Shown: one piece after another, positions 33,544 to 42,115 of the stretch
How positions within the stretch are numbered: the stretch's first letter is position 1
Layout: every line of letters starts with the position of its first letter
The notes under the pieces: generated by a model
Told to the model about the DNA's origin: nothing
Database searches by the model: none
Seen by the model: only the letters and a program-made list of their open reading frames with translations
NCBI RefSeq assembly: GCF_016862075.1
Contig: NZ_BOMG01000118.1
Coordinates: 1 to 63,637 of the forward strand
Reading direction: 5' to 3'
Origin: Actinoplanes couchii
Lineage (GTDB): Bacteria > Actinomycetota > Actinomycetes > Mycobacteriales > Micromonosporaceae
DNA: 63,637 nucleotides
Program-made: the position numbers and the translations under genes

Positions 33544-35469
33544 ATGTCTGGACTATTTGCTCGTAGGCTCGTGATGGCCGTGGTGGTGGGGGTCGGGGCC
33601 TCGGTCGCCGTCGCTGCCATGCCGGCCGGTGCTGCTGGGGGAACGCATGTCAGGGGTGGGGAGACGGTGCCCGTCTACTCGTACGCGGACGCCGTCCGGG
33701 AGAGCGTCTGGGTGAACACCCCGCTCGACAACGATCGGGACGGGGTGCCCGACCGGGTGGCCGTCGACGTCGTCCGGCCGCGGGAGACCGCCGATCGCGG
33801 GCTGAAGATTCCGGTGATCCTCGAGGCCTCGCCCTACTACTCGTGCTGTGGGCGGGGCAACGAGAGCGAACGGAAGCAGTACGACGCGAACGGTGTCATC
33901 ACCAAGCAGCCGCTCTTCTACGACAACTACTTCGTCCCGCGCGGGTACGCCTTCGTCGCCGCCGACCTGGCCGGGACGAACCGGTCCACCGGGTGCATGG
34001 ACGTCGGCGGGCGTGAGGAGGTCCTCAGCGCCAAGGCCGTCGTCGACTGGCTCAACGGCCGGGCCACCGCCACCTACGCCGACGGCACCCCGGCCGTGGC
34101 CACCACCTGGACCAACGGTAGGACCGGCATGATCGGCAAGTCGTGGGACGGGTCGGTCGCCAACGGGGTCGCCGCCACCGGGGTGCGCGGGCTGGAGACG
34201 ATCGTGCCGATCGCGGCGATCTCCAGCTGGTACGACTACCAGCGCTACAACGGTGTGCTCCGCTCCCCCGACTACCCCGAGTACCTGCACCGGTATGTCA
34301 ACGGCCGCCCCGGGACGACCTGCGCGCCGGTGGTTCAGCAGCTCGACGAGGGCAGCGACGACGCCACCGGGAACTACAACGATTACTGGGCCGAGCGGGA
34401 CTACCGCCGCGACGCCGGCCGGGTCCGCGCCAGTGTCCTGATCGCGCACGGGCTCAACGACACCAACGTGACCACCGGGCAGTTCGCGCAGTGGTGGAGC
34501 CGGTTGAACGTACCGAAGAAGGTCTGGCTCGCGCAGCAGGGTCACGTCGACCCGTTCGACATCCGCCGCGACGCATGGGTCGCACTGCTGCACCGGTGGT
34601 TCGACCGCTATCTGCAGGGCCTGCGCAACGGGATCGACCGTGAGCCGCAGGTGACGATCGAGACGGCGCCGGGCACCTGGGTCTCCGAGCGGACCTGGCC
34701 GGCCGCGGCGGCCCGCAAGACCAGGGTGGCGCTGGGTGACGGCGACGGCGTGACGGGCACGCTCGGCGGCGGGTCGACCAGCGGTTCGCGTACGTGGACC
34801 GACAACCCGGACCTGAGCGAGCAGGCCGCCGTGGCCGCCCCCAACAGCACGGTCCCGGGCCGGGTCGCCTTCCTGTCGGCGCCGCTGACCCGGGAGGTGC
34901 GCGTCTCCGGCACCCCGTCGGTGACCCTGCGGGTGAAGGTGGACCAGCCGACCACCGAGCTGACCGCCCGGCTGGTCGACTACGGCACCGCCACCAGGGT
35001 GAACTTCGACGGCCGCGGCGAGGGCATCACCACTCTGGCCACCGAGTCGTGCTGGGGTGCGTCCACCGCGCTCGACGACGCCTGTTACCGCGACACCGCC
35101 GAGGACGTGGTCACCAACGACCTGGCGGTGCTCGCCCGCGGCTGGCAGGACGCCGCCCATCACGTGTCGCTGCGGTTCGTCACGCCGTTGCGGCCCGGGA
35201 AGTGGTACTCGGTGACCGTCCCGATGCAGGCCACCGACCAGCGGATCGCCGCCGGTCACGTGCTCGGCCTGATCATCCAGGCGAGTGACGACGAGTACTC
35301 GTCGCCGCAGTCCGGCGGCGCGACGATCACCCTCGACCTGCGGGCCAGCGCGCTCACCCTGCCCCTGGCCGGCGCGCTGCCGAAGCCGGGTGCGACGGCC
35401 CCGATCGTGTCCACGGCCCCGCCGGCGAAACGCACGGCCCCGCCGCGATTCCAGCCGCTGCTGCCGTAG
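33544..35469 (+). CDS. Secreted S15 peptidase (X-Pro dipeptidyl-peptidase)
   Basis: A 641-residue exported protein. Signal peptide to about residue 32; catalytic domain with GKSWDGS (Ser about 200), the Asp in HGLNDTNV and the His in QQGHVDP; C-terminal jelly-roll domain of the X-Pro dipeptidyl-peptidase C type. Likely removes X-Pro dipeptides from extracellular peptides; related cocaine-esterase-like hydrolases cannot be excluded. The tail after the jelly-roll is Pro/Ala-rich. Followed by a strong bidirectional terminator. Confidence 0.87.
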   Translation: MSGLFARRLVMAVVVGVGASVAVAAMPAGAAGGTHVRGGETVPVYSYADAVRESVWVNTPLDNDRDGVPDRVAVDVVRPRETADRGLKIPVILEASPYYSCCGRGNESERKQYDANGVITKQPLFYDNYFVPRGYAFVAADLAGTNRSTGCMDVGGREEVLSAKAVVDWLNGRATATYADGTPAVATTWTNGRTGMIGKSWDGSVANGVAATGVRGLETIVPIAAISSWYDYQRYNGVLRSPDYPEYLHRYVNGRPGTTCAPVVQQLDEGSDDATGNYNDYWAERDYRRDAGRVRASVLIAHGLNDTNVTTGQFAQWWSRLNVPKKVWLAQQGHVDPFDIRRDAWVALLHRWFDRYLQGLRNGIDREPQVTIETAPGTWVSERTWPAAAARKTRVALGDGDGVTGTLGGGSTSGSRTWTDNPDLSEQAAVAAPNSTVPGRVAFLSAPLTREVRVSGTPSVTLRVKVDQPTTELTARLVDYGTATRVNFDGRGEGITTLATESCWGASTALDDACYRDTAEDVVTNDLAVLARGWQDAAHHVSLRFVTPLRPGKWYSVTVPMQATDQRIAAGHVLGLIIQASDDEYSSPQSGGATITLDLRASALTLPLAGALPKPGATAPIVSTAPPAKRTAPPRFQPLLP

Positions 35470-35488
35470 GGAACCGGCCGGAGACGGA

Positions 35489-35536
35489 CGGCGGTTCTCC
35501 GGGATGACGCCGCGGCGTCATCCCGGAGAACCGCCG
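35489..35536. terminator. Bidirectional terminator, 23-bp perfect hairpin
   Basis: Perfect inverted repeat with 23-bp arms (35489-35511 and 35514-35536) and a 2-base centre, between the convergent S15 peptidase (stop 35469) and carboxylase (stop 35543). Position and stability fit a shared transcription terminator; it lacks a U-tract, as is common in actinomycetes. Confidence 0.85.
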
Positions 35537-35542
35537 AGGCGG

Positions 35543-38500
35543 TCACCTCGTGATCGCCTCGATGATGCGGGGCCGCAGCTCGGCAGCACGGATGACCGCG
35601 TCGACCGAGCCGACCTCGACGGCCCGGCGGATGCTGTGGACACGGTCGAACTCGGCGGCCACCTCGCCCAGTTTCTCGGCCCGGACCGCCGCCCGCGTCT
35701 CGGCCAGGCGGGCGCTGAGCTCGGCACGTTCGGCTCCCCCACCGGCGGCGGGACGCCCGGCCTGGAGATCACGGACGCGGGGGTCGGCGACGGTACGGTT
35801 GTCGACCTCGCCGGAGAACACCACCGCCGCGGCGGGCGCGCCGCCGAGAACCGAGGCGAACGAGCCCTCCAGGGCCAGGACCGTCATGTTCGGGTTCAAT
35901 GCCTTGGAGAAGACCACGAACGCGCCACCGTGATAGCGGGAGATCACGCAGAACACGATCGGGCCCCGGAAGTTGACGATCGCCCGGCCGATCTCCGCGC
36001 CGTACTCCAGCTGGAGGTTGCGCATCGACTCGGGTGAGCCGTCGAAACCGGACAGGTTGGCCAGCACGACCAGCGGGCGGTTGCCGGAGGCCGTGTTGAT
36101 GGCACGGGCGGTCTTCGCCGACGAGCGCGGGAACAGGGTGCCCGCGGTGTAGGTGTCGGGGCCGTCGGTGGGCGGGAACCCCCGCCGCGGCACGGCGCGC
36201 GACTCGATGCCGACCAGGCACACCGGGAGGCCACCGAGGTGGACGTCCTGCACCACCGACGTGTCCGCGTCGGCCATGCCCGCCCACCGCTCCAGGACCG
36301 GGTGGTCCTGGTCGCAGACGGCACGCATCACCGTACGGATGTCGAAGGGCTTCTTGCGGTCCGGGTTGTGCTCGGCGGAGAAGATGTCGCCGACCGTGGT
36401 GAAGTCGATGCCCTCGATCTTGTGCGGGAAGAGCGTGACGTCCCGGTCGACCGGGTCGGCGGTGATGGCGCGGCGGGGGCTGGTCTCGCCGGGCACCACG
36501 TACGTGTGGTCGTAATGCGCCATCAGGATGTTGCGGGCCGCGGTGAGGTTCGGCGCCCAGTACTGGGCCTGGCCGTTCGGGCCCATCACCCGGTCGTAGC
36601 CGCCGATGCCGAAGTTGTCCTCGGCCGACACGCCACCGGAGAAGTCGAGCGACTGCTTGCCGGTGAGCACCATCGCCGAATCGGGCGTCATCACCAGGAT
36701 GCCCTTGGTGTGCATCAGCATGGTGGCCTCGGCGTTCCAGTACGGCTGGGCGCCCACGTTGATCCCCGCGACCACGATGTTGATCTCGCCGCCGTCCTGG
36801 GTGAACTCGACGATCCGCTTCAGCGCGGCCGCCACCCAGTCCATGTTCTCGGTGCCCGACTCCATCGAGATCCGCGCACCCGACGACAACGCGTACCACT
36901 CCAGCGGCACCTGCCTGCGCTCGGCCAGGTCCAGCGCGGCGATGACCCGGCGGCACTCCGGCTCGGACAGCGCACCGAGCGACTTGGTGGGGTCACCGAG
37001 CAGCACCACCCGGGTGACGCCCTCCGGGCAGCGGACCGTGCGGGTCACCGCGACACCGGCGACGATGGCCGCGGTGTTGCGGCCCTTCGGCCGGTCGACC
37101 GGGACCAGGCAGTGGCCGGCGTCGAGGTCGTGCTCGATGAAGGTGCCCCGCGGGCCGGCGATGGCATCGACCAGCTCGTACGGGTAGACGTTGCCCCGCC
37201 GCGCGGCCCGCAGCGCCTTCTGCCGGTATTCGTCGAGCGGTTGCACCGGCTCGGCCGACGGCTTGCCCACGTCCAGCCGGGGCGTCCCGTCGGCGCCGAA
37301 CACGATCCGCACCGCGGACTCGGTCAGCTCGCCGCCCTCGCCGCGCCGCCGGGTCAGCACCTGGATCTCCTCCAGGCCGGCGCCGGTGGTGGCGGGTACG
37401 ACACGGCGCAGCAGCGTGGCCAGTTCGGCGGTGGTCAGCTCGCTGGGCGGCCAGACGTAGACGACGATCCGGTTGGTGTCGAAGCGTTTGTGCTGCGGCT
37501 GGCGGGCCTGCACGGTACGGATCGCGTCCAGGCAGCCGGTGATCATGTTCTCCACCGAGGGCAGCGCGACCAGCCGGCCGTCCCCGTCGAGCACCGGGGT
37601 CAGGTCACGGACCTGGGCCATCGCGACGAGCCGCGCGTCGGCCGGGTTCGTGGTGGCGACCGCCTTGAAGAGGTAGATCTCCTCGTCGGCCGACGGCAGC
37701 CGGGACAGGTCGAAGTCGCGGAGCCGGTGCAGTTGCAGGCGCTGGGCGATCTGCGGATGCAGGCCCCGGATCAGCCGGTCCTCGACGAAGGTGGCGCCGA
37801 CACGCTCGAACGTGAAGTGATGGTGCATGACCGCCCCGCGGCTGCCGGCCACGGTGGTGGTGATCCGGCGTACCGCGGCGGGCAGTTCCCGGCCGGCGAG
37901 CGACTCGCCCAGCTGGGCCGCCATCGCGTCCGCGTCCGGTTGCCCGGCCCACGCGACGTACAGATCCGCGACCAGGCTGCTGACGGCCACGTCGGTGGAC
38001 AGTTCGGCGACGGCGTCGAGCGCGGCGGGCAGGGCGGCGATGTCGGCGGCGGTGGCGACCACCCGGGTGAACCCGGCCGGTCCGGCGTGCTCCGCGGTGA
38101 CGACCCGGCAGCCGGCGATCTCCCGCGCGGACACTCCGGACAGACCGCGGTTGCCGTAGTAGCGGCGGGTCAGCACCTCCAGCAGCGGGGCGTAACCCTC
38201 GCCGGGCCCGGTGATCCGCTGGCCGATCAGCCGGACCAGGGGTTCGGCGACCGCGACCATCGCCTGGATCCGTTCCTGGCGGTCCGGCGCGGCGGGATGC
38301 TCGTCGAGGTGGCGCAGGCCGGCCCGGACCGCGTTGTAGGCGACCGCCCGGTTGCGGCGCAGCGCGGGCTGGGTGAACCAGCGGAACACCACGCTGCGGG
38401 CCAGGTCGGACACCGCCGGGAAACGTACCTGGGTGGCCTCGATCAGATGCTCCAGGACCAGGCTCGCGCGCTCGCTGAGCGACTCCACCGGCGGTGGCCC

Positions 38501-41014
38501 GGCCAGCCACTGCCGCAGCAGCGACGAGACGATCCCGGCGTCCAGCGCCACCCGCTGCTGGGCCAGGAAGATCCGGAACACCGCGGATTCCAAGGCGGGC
38601 GTACGTCCCAGCGAGTCGACGCCGTAGTAGGCGAAGACCGTGTCCAGGGTGGAGCGGACCGTCCCGGTGACCCCGGACCGCTCGGCGTCGAGACTGCGCA
38701 GATAGCCGTGGAAGTACTCCCGTGAGCTGTGCACCGGGCTGCCGGGTTCGGCCTCCGCGTCGCCGCCCGGCCGGTTACGGCTCAGCTCGAGCAGATCGGC
38801 GAAGACGTTCACCAGATCGATCTCCCCGGCCGTCACCCGGTCCCCGAGCTCGGCACGCGCCGCCAGCAGGCCGGTGCGCATCCGCTCCCGGTCGGCCGGG
38901 CTCGCGTCGTAGCCGAGCAGCACGTTGCGCAGATCCCGGAGCGCGTCACCGGAGCGCTCGGCGGCCGCCGGCGGCACCGGCCGGCGCGGCAGGTCCACGT
39001 CCACGACCGCGGTGGCACCGGTGGTTCCCGGCCCGGCGCCGTCGGCGAGCGGTTCCAGGCGCAGCATCGGGGTGCCCGTCTCGACCTGGCTGCCCACCGC
39101 CACCGAGCACTCCCGGACCCGGGCCCGGAACGGCGCCCGCAGCACCGTCTCCATCTTCATGCTCTCCAGCACCACCAGCGGCGCGCCGGCCTCGACCTCG
39201 TCACCGGCGGCCAGCGGTGTGGCCACCACCAGCGCCGGCGCGGGCGCGCGGACCACGCCGCCCTCCTCCCGGCTGACCCGGTGGCTGGTGGCGTCGATCT
39301 CGACCAGGTGGATCAGGCCGTGGGTGGCGGTGACGAACCGGAAACGGTGACCGTTGACCTCGATCCGGCCGCTGTGCCTGTCGAACGACTCGATCTCGGC
39401 GTCCGCGGCGACGGCCGGGCCACCGCCGGAGACCTCGACCCGGAACCGGCTCAGGCCGGCCCGGGCGACACCGACCCGGTAGGCGGCGCCGCGCAGCTTC
39501 AGGTCCAGGGGCCGGCTGCTGTCGTGCTGCACCTGCGGGCGGCCGCCGTGCGCGGTGAAGAGCAACCGCTGCGTGCTGACGGCCTCCTCCTCCTGGTACG
39601 CCTCGATCGCGGCCACGATCAGCGCGATGGTGGCGTGCCGGTTGCCGGTGAGGCGGCCCTCGGCGCGGACCCGGTCGATCCAGCCGGTGTCGGCGCTCGC
39701 GTCGACGATCTCCGGCTGATCGAGCAGGTCGAGGGCGAAACTCTTGTTCGTCGTGCCACCGTCGATGATCACGGTGGTCTCGGTGAGGGCCCGCCGCAGC
39801 CGGGCCAGTGCCTGGTCGCGGTCCCGGCCGTACGCGATGATCTTCGCGATCATGGAGTCGAAGTCGGCGGGGATCGTGTCGCCCTCGCTGACCCCGGTGT
39901 CCACCCGGATGCCCGGCCCGGCGGGCAGCACCAGCCGGGCGATACGCCCCGGTGACGGCGCGAAGTCACGGTCCGGGTCCTCGGCGTTGAGCCGGGCCTC
40001 CACCGCGTGCCCGGACTCGGCCGGGCGCGCGCCGTCCAGGGTTCCACCGGACGCGACGTGCAGTTGCAGGCGTACCAGATCGGTCCCGGTGGTCATCTCG
40101 GTGATCGGGTGCTCGACCTGGAGCCGGGTGTTGACCTCGAGGAACGCGAACAGCTTGTCGCCCGGGTGGTACAGGAACTCGACGGTGCACGCGCCCCGGT
40201 AGCCGACCGCCGTCGCGAGACGCTCGGCCGACTCCTTCAGCTGCATGGTCTGTTCCGGCGACAGCACCGGCGACGCCGACTCCTCGATGACCTTCTGGTT
40301 GCGGCGCTGCACCGAACAGTCACGCACGCCCAGCGCCCAGGCGGTGACGCCGTCCGCGATCACCTGGACCTCGACGTGCCGGGCGCCGGTGACGAGCCGT
40401 TCCAGGAAGACCACGCCGGAACCGAACGCCCGCAGCGCCTCCTGGCTGGTCCGCTCGTACGCGTCGGCCAACTCCTCCGCCGAGGCCACCTTGCGGATCC
40501 CGCGACCGCCGCCACCAGCGGTCGCCTTGAGCATCAGCGGATAGCCGACCGTCTCGCCGGCACGCAGCGCGTCCTCGAGGGTCGCCACCTCGCCCCGGCT
40601 CCACGGCGCGACGGGGACGCCGACCTCCTCGGCGATCAACTTGGCGCCGATCTTGTCACCGAGCCGGCGCATCGCCTCGGCGCTCGGCCCGACGAACGTG
40701 ACGCCGAGCCTGTCGCACAGCTCGGCGAACGCCGGGTCCTCGGCGACGAAGCCCCAGCCGACCCATGCCGCGTCGGCTCCCGACTCGATCAGGGCCCGTT
40801 CCAGGACGGCATGGTCCAGGTAGGGCCGGGCCGAGGCGGGGCCGAGCGCGACACCCGTGTCGGCGGCGCGCACGAACGTGGCGTCGCGGTCGGCGTCGGT
40901 GTAGAACGCGACCACCTCGATCGGGACGCCGGACTCGTACGACAGGTCCCGCACCGCGTGGATGAGGCGCATGGCGGCCTCGCCACGGTTGACGACTGCG
41001 ATACGACGGAACAC
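35543..41014 (-). CDS. Single-chain acyl-CoA/acetyl-CoA carboxylase
   Basis: An 1823-residue biotin enzyme with all parts in one chain. Biotin carboxylase at residues 1-450 (ATP loop GGGGRGIRKV near 167-176, NTRLQVEHP near 295). The BCCP domain is at about 585-655, with the biotinylated Lys620 in ESMKMET. A long central region (about 680-1280) is followed by the carboxyltransferase from about 1290 to the end. The order BC-BCCP-central-CT is that of eukaryotic ACC and of a rare group of actinobacterial single-chain carboxylases; most bacteria use separate subunits. It makes malonyl-CoA or a longer carboxylated acyl-CoA; the substrate cannot be told. No biotin ligase or fatty-acid gene is next to it. 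Confidence 0.88.
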   Translation of the reverse strand: MFRRIAVVNRGEAAMRLIHAVRDLSYESGVPIEVVAFYTDADRDATFVRAADTGVALGPASARPYLDHAVLERALIESGADAAWVGWGFVAEDPAFAELCDRLGVTFVGPSAEAMRRLGDKIGAKLIAEEVGVPVAPWSRGEVATLEDALRAGETVGYPLMLKATAGGGGRGIRKVASAEELADAYERTSQEALRAFGSGVVFLERLVTGARHVEVQVIADGVTAWALGVRDCSVQRRNQKVIEESASPVLSPEQTMQLKESAERLATAVGYRGACTVEFLYHPGDKLFAFLEVNTRLQVEHPITEMTTGTDLVRLQLHVASGGTLDGARPAESGHAVEARLNAEDPDRDFAPSPGRIARLVLPAGPGIRVDTGVSEGDTIPADFDSMIAKIIAYGRDRDQALARLRRALTETTVIIDGGTTNKSFALDLLDQPEIVDASADTGWIDRVRAEGRLTGNRHATIALIVAAIEAYQEEEAVSTQRLLFTAHGGRPQVQHDSSRPLDLKLRGAAYRVGVARAGLSRFRVEVSGGGPAVAADAEIESFDRHSGRIEVNGHRFRFVTATHGLIHLVEIDATSHRVSREEGGVVRAPAPALVVATPLAAGDEVEAGAPLVVLESMKMETVLRAPFRARVRECSVAVGSQVETGTPMLRLEPLADGAGPGTTGATAVVDVDLPRRPVPPAAAERSGDALRDLRNVLLGYDASPADRERMRTGLLAARAELGDRVTAGEIDLVNVFADLLELSRNRPGGDAEAEPGSPVHSSREYFHGYLRSLDAERSGVTGTVRSTLDTVFAYYGVDSLGRTPALESAVFRIFLAQQRVALDAGIVSSLLRQWLAGPPPVESLSERASLVLEHLIEATQVRFPAVSDLARSVVFRWFTQPALRRNRAVAYNAVRAGLRHLDEHPAAPDRQERIQAMVAVAEPLVRLIGQRITGPGEGYAPLLEVLTRRYYGNRGLSGVSAREIAGCRVVTAEHAGPAGFTRVVATAADIAALPAALDAVAELSTDVAVSSLVADLYVAWAGQPDADAMAAQLGESLAGRELPAAVRRITTTVAGSRGAVMHHHFTFERVGATFVEDRLIRGLHPQIAQRLQLHRLRDFDLSRLPSADEEIYLFKAVATTNPADARLVAMAQVRDLTPVLDGDGRLVALPSVENMITGCLDAIRTVQARQPQHKRFDTNRIVVYVWPPSELTTAELATLLRRVVPATTGAGLEEIQVLTRRRGEGGELTESAVRIVFGADGTPRLDVGKPSAEPVQPLDEYRQKALRAARRGNVYPYELVDAIAGPRGTFIEHDLDAGHCLVPVDRPKGRNTAAIVAGVAVTRTVRCPEGVTRVVLLGDPTKSLGALSEPECRRVIAALDLAERRQVPLEWYALSSGARISMESGTENMDWVAAALKRIVEFTQDGGEINIVVAGINVGAQPYWNAEATMLMHTKGILVMTPDSAMVLTGKQSLDFSGGVSAEDNFGIGGYDRVMGPNGQAQYWAPNLTAARNILMAHYDHTYVVPGETSPRRAITADPVDRDVTLFPHKIEGIDFTTVGDIFSAEHNPDRKKPFDIRTVMRAVCDQDHPVLERWAGMADADTSVVQDVHLGGLPVCLVGIESRAVPRRGFPPTDGPDTYTAGTLFPRSSAKTARAINTASGNRPLVVLANLSGFDGSPESMRNLQLEYGAEIGRAIVNFRGPIVFCVISRYHGGAFVVFSKALNPNMTVLALEGSFASVLGGAPAAAVVFSGEVDNRTVADPRVRDLQAGRPAAGGGAERAELSARLAETRAAVRAEKLGEVAAEFDRVHSIRRAVEVGSVDAVIRAAELRPRIIEAITR

Positions 41015-41253
41015 CGGGCAGCTCCCCTGCGATCAGCGGTGGTGGCGGACGGAACTACCCGGCGAGGTCCACCGCCTCGCAGCGCAGCTCGGCTCGGGAA
41101 CGCAGGAGGGGCCACCGGTCAACATCGCCGTGATCGCCGACATCTCCTTCACCTCGTTCATTCACCGGAATTTCTAGCAACCCGGGGTACGGGAAACCCC
41201 TAGATTCCGGCCGGGACGTCGGTGACCCCTACCCGCGACAACCCACTGCTCCG
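41015..41253. other. Intergenic stretch upstream of the carboxylase
   Basis: 239 bases between the SIP gene stop and the carboxylase start. An imperfect hairpin, GGAATTTCTAG at 41169 paired with CTAGATTCC near 41200, could terminate the SIP transcript. The carboxylase promoter should lie here; no clear -35/-10 pair was found. Confidence 0.35.
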
Positions 41254-42042
41254 TCAGCCCGGCGAGGACCGGCCGACCCGCCAGTAACCGATGAACGCGA
41301 TGTCGCGTTTCGCCACCCCACGGTCGTTGACCAGGTGCCTGCGCACGCCGGTGGCCAGTTTGGACTCGCCGGCGGTCCAGGCGGTGAACGGCCCGCCGGG
41401 CAGGGTCGCGGCCCGGAGCGCATCAAGTGCGCCGGCTCCCCCGTCACGCGGGAACCAGCGCACGGTGACTCCGGGCGGGGCCACCAGATCAGGGCGTACG
41501 TCGCTCGCGTACGGCACCTCGACAAAAGCCTCGCCACGCAGGCCGGGTGACGCTCCCTCGAGGATGGCGGCGACCGCGGGCAGGGCGGTCTCGTCGGCCA
41601 CCAGCAGCTGCCAGGATCCCGCCGGGGGCGGGTCGTAGGTGGCGCCCATGTCCCAGATGCCGGCCGGGTCACCGGGCCGGGCCGATCGCACCCAGGTAGA
41701 CATCGGCGTGTCCCCGTGCACGGCGATCTCGATGTCCAGCTCGTCCACCTCGGGGCGTACCGCCCGGACGGTCATGTTCCGGACGTACGGCCGCGTGGAT
41801 TTGGGCCAGAGGATCGTCTGGGCGAGACCGGCCTCGCTGTCGCGGGTCGGCATCCGCAGCCCGGGCTGGCCCGGGCGCGGGAAGAACAGCCGGACGGCCT
41901 GGTCACCGCCGGTGACGACGAGGCTTTTCAGTTCCGGCCCGCCGAGGGTGAGGCGCACGAAGCTGTCGGACAGCGGTGTCACCGCGCGGACTTCGAGGGT
42001 GGTCATCCGGCGCTCGGCGGGCAGCCGGACCTTCGGGATCAT
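41254..42042 (-). CDS. Siderophore-interacting protein (NAD(P)H:ferric-siderophore reductase)
   Basis: A 262-residue SIP-family flavoprotein: FAD-binding beta-barrel with RPYVRNMTVR (about residues 83-92, the RxYTxR variant) and the NAD(P)H-binding domain with LLVADETALPA and the C-terminal FIGYWRVG. The enzyme reduces ferric siderophores in the cytoplasm to release iron. No siderophore transporter is directly adjacent; the FecBCD-like operon at 10.9-14.3 kb may be its partner. Confidence 0.88.
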   Translation of the reverse strand: MIPKVRLPAERRMTTLEVRAVTPLSDSFVRLTLGGPELKSLVVTGGDQAVRLFFPRPGQPGLRMPTRDSEAGLAQTILWPKSTRPYVRNMTVRAVRPEVDELDIEIAVHGDTPMSTWVRSARPGDPAGIWDMGATYDPPPAGSWQLLVADETALPAVAAILEGASPGLRGEAFVEVPYASDVRPDLVAPPGVTVRWFPRDGGAGALDALRAATLPGGPFTAWTAGESKLATGVRRHLVNDRGVAKRDIAFIGYWRVGRSSPG

Positions 42043-42115
42043 CGGTCGGCTGCCAGGGTGAAGTTGCAGGTCATGGCAAAATTATGAGCAATCCCTCGGT
42101 TTTCTGGTACTCGCT

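Noticed and set aside
35489..35536. Palindrome as an IS terminal repeat
   Set aside because: It lies exactly between two convergent stops with no transposase nearby; a terminator explains it.
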